From Notamacropus eugenii (taxonomy: Eukaryota; Chordata; Mammalia; Diprotodontia; Macropodidae): a DNA stretch of 64,000 bases. Position numbers and translations under genes: made by a program. The DNA lies in contig NC_092872.1 of the NCBI RefSeq assembly GCF_028372415.1, positions 551,278,705-551,342,704 on the forward strand. Reading direction: 5' to 3'. Each line of letters starts with the position of its first letter. Positions within the stretch are counted from its first letter, which is position 1. Below are positions 10,713-21,560 of this stretch, piece after piece. Below the pieces are notes generated by a model that ran no database searches, was not told where the DNA came from, and saw nothing but the letters and a program-made list of their open reading frames with translations.

Positions 10713-10800
10713 AATAAAAAGTATTTATTAAGCACAGGGATCCAAGTGAAAAAAAAAAGGGGAGTCAATCCCATACCTGGAGCTTACTTTGTAAGGAGGT
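10713..10800 (-). mobile_element. L2 3' terminus, degraded
   Basis: 'aagtatttattaagcacagg' then 'gggatccaagtg' resemble the reversed L2 end. Confidence 0.45.
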
Positions 10801-10931
10801 GGGGACCACCGTGGCAGTTAGGGAAAGGAATTATTATTTGGAGAGATGGTGAGTGGAACAGTAGGGCAACTCACTAAAACACCTTTCTCAGAGGTAGTGG
10901 TAATTTTATAACTCTTAGGAGGTAGAAGGAA

Positions 10932-10934
<3 letters not shown>

Positions 10935-11007
<73 letters not shown>
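10935..11007. repeat. (TG)n microsatellite, about 36 units, uninterrupted
   Basis: 73 bp of pure TG dinucleotides. Likely length-polymorphic and able to adopt Z-DNA. The minus-strand His-Thr frame across it is an artefact. Confidence 0.98.
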
Positions 11008-11009
<2 letters not shown>

Positions 11010-11039
11010 TATTCTCAAGACAGTCAGTCAACAAGTATT

Positions 11040-11435
11040 TATTCAATCAATCAACATTTATTAAGCACCTACTATATTCTAGGCACTGTGCTAAGTTCTG
11101 GGAAATATAAAAAGAGGCAAAAGACAGTCCGTGTTTTCAAGGACCTTTCAATTTAAAGGAAGGAGAAAACATGCAAATACATATATACAAAGCAAGATAT
11201 ATACTAGATAAGAACTAAGCAAGAGAACTAAGAGAAGGCACTAGAATTAAGAGGGGTTGGGAAAGGCTTCCTGTAAAAGAGGAGATTTTAATTGGACTTT
11301 AAAGGTGTCCAGGGAAGCCAGAGTTGAGGAGGAAGATCATTCCAAGTGTGGGGGCCAGTTAATGAAAATGTCCAGAGCTGAGAGATGAGTTTCTTCTTCA
11401 TAGAATAGCCAAGAGTCCAGTCTAACAGGATCAGA
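11040..11435 (-). mobile_element. L2 LINE 3' region
   Basis: 'caatcaacatttattaagc', 'ctaggcactgtgctaag', 'gggttgggaaaggcttcctg' and 'aatgaaaatgtccagag' are in the expected reversed L2 order. One of the better preserved L2 ends here. Confidence 0.85.
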
Positions 11436-11900
11436 GTTACACACCTTATGTGCCAGGGACTGTGCTGAGTGCTGGGAATAAAAATACAAGAAAAAAGAAA
11501 GATAGACCCTGCCCTTAAGGAGCTAACACACAAAAAAAGAAGCTGAAAAGGTAGGGGAGGAAGGAATGTAGCCAGTGTGGGTAATAATGGAGACATTCAG
11601 AGTATAATCTGGTAGAAACTGAAGTGGTCGTTGACTTGGGGTAGCCTCCTTAAATGGAGGTTCTGGGAGGAGTCCTCTACCCTTCAGTTAGACAGAGGGC
11701 CCACAGGGGCAGAGGAAACTTCCCAGGTGTGCATTCCTTGCTGAAGTGATCTTGCAGAATGAAGAGGTTTTTGGGGTATAATGGAGAAGTCTAGTGTTCA
11801 GAGTCAGAAGAAGAAAATAAAATGACTGAGGTAATGGTAGGGAGCTCAAAGCTAAGCAGCCTAGCTCCTCTGAGACATGGCCTCCAATGCCCTGGGGCAT
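11436..11900 (-). mobile_element. L2-derived copy, divergent 3' subfamily
   Basis: A second reversed L2 terminus begins ('tgtgccagggactgtgctga'). It is followed by a block, 'ctccttaaatggaggttctg' (11647), related to 18561 ('aatgggggttctgggagga') and 62185 ('ccttaaaatgggaggtct'). Three copies with this block suggest a subfamily with its own 3' UTR. Confidence 0.65.
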
Positions 11901-11954
11901 GGAAAATGACCACAGAAGTCAGAACTGAATGGCTTGGCCTAGATGGTCTCTTCT

Positions 11955-12050
11955 ACTTATAATCCTATAACTTACCCAAGGTTACACAGCTAGAAAGTAA
12001 GTCATATACTTTCATCAGAACTAGGATTTGAACCTAGGTTCTTTGAGGAA
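11955..12050 (-). mobile_element. MIR-type fragment
   Basis: 'aacttacccaaggttacaca', 'gctagaaagtaagtc' and 'ggatttgaacctaggttct' are in reversed CORE-SINE order. Confidence 0.65.
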
Positions 12051-12420
12051 AAATTTCCTCCACACTTTTCCCTTGGATTAAGGTAAATGATATTGTTCTG
12101 TGTGGTACCTCCTCCCCCATACTTCTCACTTGATACTGTGGTTGCAAAAAGGGGCAATGCTGATGGAGACCTCTACCAACAACTGTTTTCCACCTGTCCT
12201 CCCTCTCAACGACCACCAAGTCTTTAATGGAAGCAGAACCCTATGGTTGGGCAGGATGCCACCTTTGTGGAAGTGAAACTCTAGTGGCAAACCATGCTAC
12301 ATCTATTTTGGAGATTCTTGTTTATCTCTCATTGTAGTCACCTCAGAGCCTGTCTCTGCTTGGATATATACAGTACCTTTTTTTTATAACAAAAACTCAA
12401 AATATCTTCTCACCCTCTAC
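12051..12420. other. Unassigned sequence
   Basis: No repeat or gene recognised. Confidence 0.4.
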
Positions 12421-13260
12421 AGAACCACAAAATTTAGGAGTTGGAAAGGGACTTCAGAGGTAAACTAAAACCAGAGGTATCAAACACACAATGTTTGGGT
12501 CACATATAGCCCCCAACACTCCCAACTGTGGCCTGAAACGGATTAAAATATAACTCGAAAATATTTAACAAAAAATCCCACAATAAAATTTAGATAATAT
12601 ATTTTTCTAAATCAGTATGTGCCTATAGGATTACTCATGTATGATTAAGTATCCCCATTTTTCTATTTGAGTTTGACACCACTGATCTAGACCAATATGT
12701 AATGGGAAAAAAATTCCCTCTGTAATAAATAATCATTGAACCTTTGTCTGAAGCCCTCTAGGGAGGAAGAACCCATTACCTCTCAAGGTAGCTCATTCTA
12801 CTTTTGGACTTTCTAGTTGTTAAGAAGTTTTTACTTGTATGAAGGCTATGTTTGCTTTTTTGCATTTCCACTTATTCTTTATTTTATAGTTTGATAATAA
12901 GTACAAGAAGAATAATCCTCTACCAAATGGTATTCCATTTAGATATGTGAAGACTGATCTTACATCCCAACTCCCTTCTCCAGGTCAAACATCCCTGGTT
13001 ATTCAACTGACTCTAAATATAATGTGAATTTCACTATTATAAATGCTTTTCTGTAGATCATCAATGTTCTTCCCAAAATGAGATTCTGAGAACTGAATAC
13101 AATTCACATTTTAATTTTGTCCTCTAGTGGCATGGTTTCACTTTTTGTCCATTTATTATTTATATTCTAGCCATTATCATCACACCTACTTATTCATTAT
13201 CCATTTCTTTTCTGACACGGTGTTTAATTCCAATTTTCAGTATACTACATTTCAAACAGA
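12421..13260 (-). mobile_element. L3/CR1-type LINE fragment split by a hAT-like MITE
   Basis: 'ttggaaagggacttcagagg' (12441) is the reversed L3 3' end. After the MITE come 'ctctcaaggtagctcattct' (12780), 'taagaagtttttactt', 'ctccaggtcaaacatcc' and 'ctgagaactgaatacaattc' (13086), in L3 antisense order. No intact frame. Confidence 0.8.
12472..12684 (+). mobile_element. hAT-like MITE, 213 bp
   Basis: The left end 'cagaggtatcaaac' and the reverse complement of the right end 'gtttgacaccactg' agree at 12 of 14 positions. The interior has 'atagcccccaacactccc' and 'gattaaaatataactcg'. A related copy lies reversed at 36405-36616. It splits the L3. Confidence 0.72.
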
Positions 13261-13344
13261 AAGATACTACTAATAACACACCTTTAGCACTTTGAGATTT
13301 GCAAAGTATTTTCCTATCAGTAATTTTATGACATAGTATAATCC

Positions 13345-13400
13345 ATTTGAGTTCTTATTCCCAAGGAGTTCACATTGTAGTAGTGGGAGACAACATATGT
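13345..13400 (-). mobile_element. L2 fragment
   Basis: 'cccaaggagttcacattgta' and 'gtgggagacaacatatg' are reversed L2 3' UTR text. Confidence 0.55.
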
Positions 13401-13459
13401 AGGAGATTTTAGTTGCACATCAGATGGAAAAGTCCCATTGTTCTTAGGGGAAATAGGCA

Positions 13460-13515
13460 AAGAATCTGGTAATGCAATCTTCTTTAATGTCATTCCCACT
13501 GATAATGTCATACTG
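13460..13515. repeat. Unassigned repeat shared with 57258-57301
   Basis: 'atcttctttaatgtcatt' followed by 'ccactgataa' occurs here and at about 57268, in the same orientation and with few differences. I do not recognise the family. Confidence 0.6.
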
Positions 13516-13544
13516 GTTTCTGATTTTGAATGGTACCAAAGAAT

Positions 13545-13665
13545 GGTGACAAGAAGAAACTGAGACTCAGAAACTGAATGACTTAGCCATTCTCATAACT
13601 AGTAACTGTCAAACTCTATATTTGAACACTAGTCTTTTTCCAACTATACCTTGTTACCTCACATT
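13545..13665 (-). mobile_element. MIR-type fragment
   Basis: 'agaagaaactgagactcag', 'aatgacttagccattc' and 'atatttgaacactagtctt' are in reversed MIR order. Confidence 0.55.
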
Positions 13666-14296
13666 ATGACGGAGAGTCCAGGATCTTCGTTCATTGACAA
13701 GGGTTGGGGAACCTCTGCATTCTAGGCAAGGGTGTGGTGGTAAATATTTGCAACCAGCTCTTTGGGAAAATATACTCATGACATACTTTTAAATTTAATT
13801 TGAATTACTTACATTTTCCCCATCATTTTCTGAAGTCTACATTCTGGACAATCAAAAAAAAAAATAAATCAAGCCCTGATTTGTAGTTTGCCAGTTTCTG
13901 AGGTGTAAATGCTCACAGTGAAAATTTGGCAATTGGCTCTCCTGAGCCAATATGAGCAGACCCCAGCCTATCCCAAAGATAGTCCAGTATAGGCTAGTCC
14001 TGATCCCAAGGATCTTTCCCTGTCCTCTCCTCACCCATCCCCCATCCCCACAATCCACTCCCACATACATATCTCAGGACTAATACACTTATACATATGA
14101 TGGCTCCATGGGCTTTTTGTGCTGGGCTAACTCATTTGATACGTTTTGTGTTATTATAGAATATTAGAAGAGACTTTGGAAATTATGAGTAGTCTAAGAA
14201 ATATTAACAATAATCATTTTTTTCTGCATTTAAAAAGAAGGCTAAAATTTAAAAATAAGTAGATTATAAAATTAAGTAGAATATAAAATTTATTAA
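13666..14296. other. Unassigned sequence
   Basis: 'caagggttggggaacctc' at 13699 recalls the hAT end seen at 1841, but no matching right end was found. Otherwise nothing recognised. Confidence 0.35.
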
Positions 14297-14460
14297 GGGG
14301 CAGCTAGGTAACCCAGTGAATAGAGCACCGGCCCTGGAGTCAGGAAGACCGAAGTTCAAATTCAGCCCTAGACACTTGATATTTACTAGCTGTGTGACCC
14401 TCGGTAAGTCACTTAACCCTGATTGCCTCACAAAAGAAAGAAATCAAAAAATAAAACCAA
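14297..14460 (+). mobile_element. tRNA-derived marsupial SINE, near full length
   Basis: 'ggggcagctaggtaaccc', 'gaatagagcaccggccctgg', 'agctgtgtgaccctcgg' and 'aaccctgattgcctcac', then an A-rich tail. The cleanest SINE head in the window and probably one of the younger copies. Confidence 0.92.
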
Positions 14461-15454
14461 TGTGCCAATCCCTCCCCTCCCCACCTTATTAAAATGAAGT
14501 AAATGTCAGTTTCATGTAACTTTCAAGCATTGGGGGATAAGGAAGCACTAATTTTTCAACAAAGATGAAGTTTTTAATCATCTAAGAGACTTTTGGGCAT
14601 TATCTGGTAAACTGATCTGCTCCTAGAATTTAGGAGGGGAAGACGTCTTAGACATGATTCAAATCCTATAAAAGTTTGAATACAAGACCCTAAACCTAAC
14701 TCATTCTTTCATGTGCTGCTAGAACTTCTCAGAATTTTATGGAGGATATGTCTTTATTTTAAAAAAAATCAACCTTGAAGTTTGAAAAAGAAAACCAGTA
14801 AAATAGGTTCTCAATTTAGAAAGGGGAAGCTGGAGATCTAATTGGTCTTTCAAGGGCAGGTGAAAGCTGAATTTGATGCCCACAGTCCAAGGTTTACGGT
14901 AGCCGTTTATCCAAAGAATGGTCCCTTTGTGTCTTACTTGGTATGCCAATGTCGCAGGCTTTGTGTTTCTCTTCCTCTTTGTCAATTTTTTCCCCTCCTG
15001 TGTCCCCTGTCTTCTTTCTTTCTCAATCTTTTCTTTTGTCTCTTATCCCTCTCACATTTGTCTGTTCTTTAACTGTTGTAGCAGAGAATCGATGTGCATT
15101 ATTATTTTTTTTTTTGGCTAGTGTTTGATATTTCTTGCTAATAGAGATACAGTATTGAAACTTTAAAAATTTATTTCTCTTCCTAAAAGAAACCTTAAGG
15201 ATAAATTGAATAACTTTTTTACCTAGTGGTTATTAATGGAGGAAAAGAAAATCTCCTGACTTTTGGAGCAAGTCATGTGACTCTTGTAATAATTTGTTAA
15301 GAGACCAATACAAGGGAGGTATCTTTATTCTTAGGGATACAAGAGTGGAAATAATATACCAAAATATAGGTGACTTCTTGTTATAAATGGGTTCCAATTT
15401 ATGTTGTTATATCAATGAATACAATCCATTTTCCTTTGCCAAATCGTATCACAG
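14461..15454. other. Unassigned sequence, about 1 kb
   Basis: Overlapping short plus frames at 14842-15128 are pyrimidine-rich noise. No repeat family recognised. Confidence 0.4.
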
Positions 15455-15605
15455 AGTTAAAGGGTATAATGATCTCAAAGGGATCTTAGCGATTAACTAG
15501 TTTAATTCCCTATTTTCACAGGTGAGGAAACTGAAGCTCTGAGAGGTTAATGATTTGCTGAAGGTCATACAGCTAGTAGGTGTCAGAGCAGTGACCTGAA
15601 TTCAT
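15455..15605 (-). mobile_element. MIR/THER1-type SINE
   Basis: 'caggtgaggaaactgaagct', 'gaaggtcatacagctagtag' and 'gtgtcagagcagtgacctg' are in reversed CORE-SINE order. Confidence 0.75.
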
Positions 15606-15606
15606 A

Positions 15607-15795
15607 GTGGTACAAGTGAAAAGATTGCTGGATTTGGAGTCTGGGGACCTAGGTTAAAATCCCAAGTCTGTTACTTATTAGCTGCACAACCTTGGTGAAT
15701 TATTTAACCCCTTTGGGCTTCAGTTTCTTCATCTATAAAATGAGATTGGACTAAATAGTATCCAAAGTTTCTTTCAATTCTAAACCTGTGATCTT
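15607..15795 (+). mobile_element. tRNA-derived SINE
   Basis: 'attgctggatttggagtctg', 'ttattagctgcacaacctt' and 'cttcagtttcttcatctata'. It abuts the MIR in the opposite orientation. Confidence 0.78.
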
Positions 15796-15837
15796 ATGTA
15801 TGCCTTTAAAGCTCTTTCTACTAGCCATGGGGCAATT

Positions 15838-16253
15838 GGTCGTTATTTTTTAAGTGCTTACTAAGTGCCAGAAACTGAGCTAAGTGTTGTAGGTACAGAG
15901 AAAGACAAAACCGTCTCTGCCTTCAAGGAGTTCACCTTCTATTTGGGGAGACAACATGTAAACAATTAGGTGCATGCAACGTTTATATAGAGTAAACTGG
16001 AGAAGATTTCAGATTGAAGGCAATGACAGGCACTGGGAAAGGCCTCTTACAGAAAGTAGGGTATGAGTTAGAGACATGAAGGAATCCAGGGAAATCAGGA
16101 GGCTGAGTATTCCAGGGAAAAAGGACAGCCAGTGAAAAGGCATGGAGTTGGGAGGGTTGGTGTTTCTGGGTGGTAGATATGTGGAGCGATGTGTAACCAG
16201 ATTGAAGATAGAGGAAGGGGTCAGGTTGTCAAAGGTTTTAAAAGTAAAATAGA

Positions 16254-16286
<33 letters not shown>

Positions 16287-17400
16287 AGGAGTTTTAAGGC
16301 AGAGGGAAAGATAGAATGATAAAAGATAATCATCAGATAATACACACATACACACACCCCATTCCCCCCACATAGGGACACAGAGGAACAGATACAGACA
16401 AAGACACACATGAAGGGTTTGCTTTGGCAAAAAGAAGGGCCAGTATTTCATGGGGTGAAGGAAGAGATCATGGAGGAACACTATGGAGTGATATAAAATC
16501 AAGAGGAGGGCAGAAGAGGGATCTCTTGATGCATGGCTTCAATCTTTCAATAAAGTATGAGTCAAGATGCTCAGCTTGGAGGATGGGGGATAGGTTACTG
16601 TGGGAAGCCTGAGAAAGAATAAAAAGGTTTGCAAAATGTGCCATGGTGGGCAGGATGATGAATCAATTGGGGAGGTATAAAAAGGTTGCCTTACTTCAGT
16701 GAAACCTGAGATTATACAACACAAATTTGCTATGGACCTAGTCAGCATGGTTTCATAATTTTCTTCTGCTCTAGTCAGTGGCACATGAGCAGGAATACAG
16801 GCAACACATGGTAATAGTAATCCAAGAATGGGGCATAGTAAGGCTTGATTGGCAGTAGGATAAGTGGGCAAAGGAACTGGAAGGTAGAGGCTAGTGTAGA
16901 ACTGGACTGGTTCACTGAGGGATTGAATAGGCAAGGAGAAAGCGTATAGTCAATGTAGACATGATGTCCTGGGAAAGAATTGTGAGGTGGAGGGACTGGA
17001 GGTCATAGTGAAGATAATAGTGAGGCTATGGTAGGCTAAGAGTTTTAAGGCAGAGGGAAGGATAGAATGATAGAAGATTATCATCAGATAAAGGAATTAC
17101 AGAGATCCTGAACATGTATGGGTGATGGTAAGTTCAAGGATAAGACCATTTTTGTGTGTAACTGAATGGAAGGGTAGATCACGGAGAAGCAGATTGTAGG
17201 AAATAAGTAAATTGAGGAATTGGTGGGACTTTTTCTGTATATTGGAAAAAATATGTACACAAAGTCATTCTCCAAACTCATACTCATATATGTGGGAAGG
17301 AAAACCATATAGTCTTTTACCCTTCTTTGACTTGAGGATACTTAGATTGAGTTGGGGGAAGTCAAGTGAAGTCAAAGGTACTTTAAGGAGTTCTTAGGAT
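15838..17400 (-). mobile_element. L2 LINE, about 1.5 kb of 3' UTR and ORF2 remnant
   Basis: The reversed L2 3' end (15845-15960: 'aagtgcttactaagtgcc', 'gagacaacatgtaaac') leads into ORF2. The minus frame 16934-16539 gives 131 codons with 'LTRAEENYETMLTRSIANL' and 'FTEVRQPFYTSPIDSSS', like the region between the endonuclease and reverse transcriptase domains of L2 ORF2. A TC-rich microsatellite and a 50-bp duplication show rearrangement. Not functional. Confidence 0.75.
16253..16283. repeat. (TC)n-rich microsatellite
   Basis: TCTC/TGTC units interrupt the L2 copy immediately before the duplicated 50-bp block. Confidence 0.93.
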
Positions 17401-18239
17401 AGCTGTAGAAAATAAATTAGAGCTAATGAATAAATTTTACTTTACCTCTCCAAAAAAGTGATTTAACTAAATCACTTATTCATGAAAGCCAAATACCACA
17501 GGGAATTAATACTAATAGAAATGCAAGTCTTGATAAATAGACAATATTTGAATGGAATCTTTACAGTATGCTAAATATAGAGTTCATCCATAAATTCACA
17601 TCGTAATTACTAAAAAAACTAGTTGCTAAACACTATTTGAAATCCACTGAGGTAGGAGCTTTCTAGAAATGTTTTCAGTGAGTTGGGATTCAGCTGAAAA
17701 CATGAAAAATAAATATGGGCATAGACCATCTAATGTCACTGTGTTTCTGTGAGGGAAAAAAATTACATTAAGTGAAACAGTTTTACAGGGCAGTTAGTTC
17801 CAAAGAAAGAGTGCTATAATGCTGTAATTATAATTCTTTTATGGTAGAGGGTGACATATCATATTAATATTTATGATGTTAGCCAGAATACTTCTATTTG
17901 TGATAAGCTTGTATTAATTTATTTCAACACAACTGATACTTAATAAATGTTTGTAGGATAGATAAATTTGACTCCCAGAGTTGTACCTGTCTAGCACTGA
18001 GGGCCCTGTTTGAAGAGATGCATGTTGAATATGTGCCATGCAATAAAATGTGTGTTTAGTATCTGAGACTGATTACACACATGACATAATTTTGTGATTT
18101 TGATGGTTAAACTTTTCTTCATATGTTTATTTCTAGAATAGTATTTGGTTTAACAACCAAGGGATGAGTATTTTTTTTTAATTCATCTGTAAGAGCTCAT
18201 TATACAGATGATTTTCTCCTCAATGCTGTCAATATAAAG
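17401..18239. promoter_or_regulatory. Repeat-poor segment, candidate conserved non-coding element
   Basis: About 800 bp with no recognisable repeat between two L2 copies. AT-rich with many TAAT/ATTA homeodomain-type cores and an 18-bp near-palindrome 'gtgatttaactaaatcac' (17458-17475). Regulatory role is inference. No coding frame. Confidence 0.35.
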
Positions 18240-18700
18240 TGGTCATTTACAAACATTTAGTAAGGTGCCAGGCATTATGCTAAGTGCTTGGGATACAAAT
18301 ATTATTGTATAATATTTGTATAATTGTATAATAATATAATAATATTCTGCAAAGAATAAAAGCAGTCTCTGCTCTCAGGCTTGCATTCCAATGAAGGAAG
18401 AAAGTACATAAAAAGAAACTAAAAAGAGGTAGAAGAAGAGAAGTACAGGGAGGGGAGAAGAAGGTATCAGCTGGGGGGAAATTGTGGAGAAATCTAGAGT
18501 CAGGAGCAGAGCCAAGAGAGGAGTGAGTAACAGAACACGGTTGGCCTATCTACTTGCTTAAAATGGGGGTTCTGGGAGGAACTTGTCAATGTGGAGAAAA
18601 GGCAGGTGAATCTTTTAGGTTAAGAAGAATGCAGACTGGAGCCACATTCTAAGGACATGATGGAGAAATCTGGAGAGAAAGGAGTGAAGCTGGGAGAGAA
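18240..18700 (-). mobile_element. L2-derived copy, divergent 3' subfamily
   Basis: 'aaggtgccaggcattatgc', 'taagtgcttgggatacaaat' is the reversed L2 end. An AT-rich expansion (18301-18352) and the subfamily block 'aatgggggttctgggagga' follow. Confidence 0.68.
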
Positions 18701-18719
18701 ATACTTATTTGCTTGATTG

Positions 18720-18940
18720 CAGTTCTGCATAGAATGCTAGCCTTAGAAGACCTGAATTCAAATATGGCCTCATGTTGATTCTGTGACACTGGGCAGTTCA
18801 TTTAATCTCTGTTTTCCTCAGTTTTTCATCTGTAAAATGGTGATGATAATAGCACCTACCTTCCATGATTGTTGTGAGGTTTAAATGAGATAATATATGT
18901 AAAAACACTATATGAATGCTAACTCTTATTATTGGTAGGA
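18720..18940 (+). mobile_element. CORE-SINE
   Basis: 'agaagacctgaattcaaata', 'cagtttttcatctgtaaaat', 'gattgttgtgaggttta' and 'ctatatgaatgctaactc', near full length. Confidence 0.82.
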
Positions 18941-19149
18941 TCAGTCATAGCTTGGAAAGTTGACAGCCTCTTAGAGTCAAGGGCCACCTCTTTGTTCTAT
19001 TAAGTCTTTGAAGGAGGATGTCATTGGAGGTTTGAGATGATAGGACCTAAGCCTTCGATTTCTTTATTGTAATGTACTCCTTGGTGAGTAAATGCCTGTT
19101 ACCAATGCAGGTTGATACCTTCTCTGACATTTATGGCCTTAGAGAGCAA

Positions 19150-19265
19150 CTGGGAGCACGGAAGGGTTCCAAGGGTGACATAGCCAGTATGTGACAGACA
19201 TGGGACTTGAACTCCAGTATCTTCTGGTTCTGGGGCAGGCTCTCTATCTACTTCGTTGAATTATA
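19150..19265 (-). mobile_element. MIR-type fragment
   Basis: 'gggtgacatagccagtatgt', 'gacatgggacttgaactcca' and 'ctctctatctacttcg' are in reversed MIR order. Confidence 0.6.
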
Positions 19266-19317
19266 ACCTCTTGAGGTGATAGTGGTTTAGGGCTTAGATC
19301 AAGGCCTTGGAGTTTAA

Positions 19318-19575
19318 TTTTTTTTAAAAATAGATTTTTTTTTATAGATATCTTTTGTTTTCACATTGCCTAAATTTCTCCCAGTCTCTTTGTCTACTCC
19401 CAATAAGCCATCACATATAATAATTTTTTTTTAAAGAAAAAGAATACAGAAAAAAAAATCAACAAACCATTCAATTCCTTGAAAAAAATCTGAAAATATA
19501 TACAGTGTTCCACATTGGTATATCCTGAACCTCTGTAAGGGAGTGAGTGGGTGGTCCTTCTGGATCATGATTGTT
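19318..19575 (-). mobile_element. L1 3' UTR fragment
   Basis: The leading T-rich tract (reversed poly-A), 'ttcacattgcctaaatttct', 'cagtgttccacattggt' and 'cttctggatcatgattgttc' fit the antisense of a marsupial L1 3' UTR. Severely 5'-truncated. Confidence 0.6.
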
Positions 19576-19794
19576 CAGACCGTAATTCTGAATCTGACTC
19601 AGTCTCTTAACTCAAAAGAGCTATTACTTACAGGATGACAAATAATCCGACTATTCTCTTGGCCGTAATACAAAATCATTGCTCAAGATATCTGGAGAAG
19701 ACTGAGAAGGGAGAGAAATAGTGATATGCTTTAACTTGGTCAGATCAAAACATGAGTATTGTGTTCAGGTCTGAGAAAGACATTTTTATGAAGA
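19576..19794. other. Unassigned sequence
   Basis: No repeat or gene recognised. Confidence 0.4.
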
Positions 19795-20512
19795 ATGTCT
19801 CTTTGCTGACACTGTCACTTTCTAGTGAAGACCCTTATCATCTCATACTTGGACTATTTCAATAGCCTGCTGGTGGATCTGCCTGCCTCAAAGTCTGTCA
19901 CCACTCCAATCTCTCTATTCAGTCACCAAAGTGATTTTCTTAAAGGTCAATTCTGATCATGTCATCACTTCTCTCCCCTCCCTCCACTCTCCACTCAATA
20001 AACTCCAGTGGCTCCCTATTACTTCTAAAATCAAAAAACATTTTATCTGGAATATAAAACCCTTTATAACCTACTCCCTTCCCACCTTTTCATTCTTTTT
20101 ACACCTCACTCTCCACCACATGTTCTTTGTCTTTGACTCCCGTTCCAGGAATGAGACACTGCATTTCTCTGCTCTAGGTATTTTCTCTGACTGTCCCCCA
20201 TACCTGGAATGCTCTTCCTTCTCAACGCTGTCCAGTGACTTCCTTGGTTTCCTTTAAGTCTCAACTAAAATGCCATATTTTACAAGAAGCCATTCCTGAC
20301 CCCGTTTAATTCTAGTGACTTTCTTCAGTTAATTATTTCCTAATTACCTAATATATATCTTGCATTGTATATATTTGTTTGCCTGTTGTCTCCCCCATTA
20401 AACTGAAAATCACTTTAGGGCAGGGACTGACTTTTGCCTCTTTTTGTATCCCTAGTGCTTAGCATAGTGCCTGGCACAAAGTAAGTGATAAAAAAAAATG
20501 TTCATCCATCAG
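19795..20512 (+). mobile_element. L2 LINE, end of ORF2 plus complete 3' UTR
   Basis: 'ctccagtggctccctattac' (20004), 'cctggaatgctcttcc' (20203), 'agaagccattcctgacccc' (20286), 'gggcagggactgac' and 'catagtgcctggcacaaagt' are the L2 landmarks in order. The plus frame 19931-20257 includes 'LNKLQWLPITSKIK', the CR1-clade ORF2 tail. The best preserved sense L2 here, but lacking the RT and endonuclease. Confidence 0.88.
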
Positions 20513-20575
20513 TTCAAGAAGGCTTGAGATGGAGTGAGGCTAAAGTCACTTGAATCTGTAAGTGCAAAAAGTCAC

Positions 20576-20770
20576 TTAACAATCATAGGATCACAGAATT
20601 TAGAACTTTAAGGGACTTTAGAAATCATCTAATCCAACTTCCTCATTTTATAGGGGAGAAGACCCAGAGCTTGGAAGAGATTGGCCCACTTTTGACTGAT
20701 AATAGCAGAGAGAGACAGGATTTGAACAGGGGTCCTCTGATTCGGGATCCAGGGCTCCTTTTGACTCATT
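20576..20770 (-). mobile_element. MIR/THER1-type SINE
   Basis: 'tcacagaatttagaacttta', 'aaatcatctaatccaacttc', 'cattttataggggaga' and 'caggatttgaacaggggt'. Confidence 0.72.
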
Positions 20771-21130
20771 GCCTTCCACAGTCAAGTGCTGCCAGTCATC
20801 TATATCATTACCTTTATAATGTGAGATATGGGACAGGGGTATAATAATAGGCATTGGATCCTAGGAAATCAGAGTCAACAGGTGTATACTAAATGCGGCA
20901 CTCAGGAAGGACGTTTAACATCAGAAACACTATTTGAAAGATTAATAACCTTTCACATTCACACGCAGGGACCTACCTCCTGTCACTCCGGAGTTTAAAA
21001 GTGCTTCTTTTTCTTCCAAATACTTCGTCCGGTAGAAAAAAGAACCCGTTCTCACTAGGGACCTCTGTCTCCACCCTGAGGTGCATCATCTTTAGGCTGT
21101 GGTTGCTGTTGTCCTTCCTTGATTCTCTGA
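20771..21130. other. Unassigned sequence
   Basis: No repeat or gene recognised. It holds a few more CpGs than its surroundings (about 20980-21060), but nothing like an island. Confidence 0.4.
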
Positions 21131-21320
21131 ATGCTTGAGTTCCCTTGGACTCTGAAGATTATATCATGTTGTATGTACTTAGTTGTTTGAATGTTGTCTC
21201 CACTGTTATAATGTGAGCTGCTGGAGAGAAGGGAGGGGCTGTGCTTTTGCTTTTCTTTGTATCTCCAGGGTCTTAGCACAGTGCCTGGCACACAGTAAGC
21301 ACTTAATAAGTGCTTGTTCT
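21131..21320 (+). mobile_element. L2 LINE 3' end
   Basis: 'tagcacagtgcctggcacac' and 'agtaagcacttaataagtgc' are the near-consensus sense L2 terminus. Confidence 0.85.
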
Positions 21321-21560
21321 CCTTCATTCTTAAAGAGGGCCAATGATATCATGAAGGTAATGTCTTGACTTGTTGTGAACTAGATATAAGTGAGGCAGAG
21401 TTTTGAAAAGTCATCTCACTCGCTTCTCCAGAGGCATGGAAATGGTAAGATAGAAGTCAAGAAAACTGGTGATGGCCTGGGATGTAGTGCCTGTAAATAA
21501 AGGACTTTCCAGGCCTCAGTTTGTCTGAGACAACATGCTTTCAATGACCAAGGGCTAGAA
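21321..21560 (-). mobile_element. 3' domain of the 2401-2716 SINE family, no head
   Basis: 'aaagagggccaatgatatca', 'ataagtgaggcagagtttt' and 'cttctccagaggcatgg' parallel the 3' domain at 2408-2590. The tRNA-like head is absent. A second headless copy is at 33080. Confidence 0.68.

Noticed and set aside
10818-11018. Minus frame rich in His-Thr repeats
   Set aside because: Translation of the (TG)36 tract.
13684-13760. Another hAT MITE starting 'caagggttggggaacctc'
   Set aside because: No matching right terminal repeat was found and the interior does not resemble 1841-1904.
14842-15128. Three overlapping plus frames with hydrophobic, membrane-like translations
   Set aside because: The hydrophobicity comes from a T/C-rich tract; multiple frames are open at once.
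16539-16934. 131-codon minus frame considered as a host gene
   Set aside because: It lies inside an L2 copy in the correct orientation and resembles the L2 ORF2 linker region, so it is annotated as L2.
20941-21060. CpG island or promoter
   Set aside because: Only a handful of CpGs over about 100 bp and no GC enrichment.
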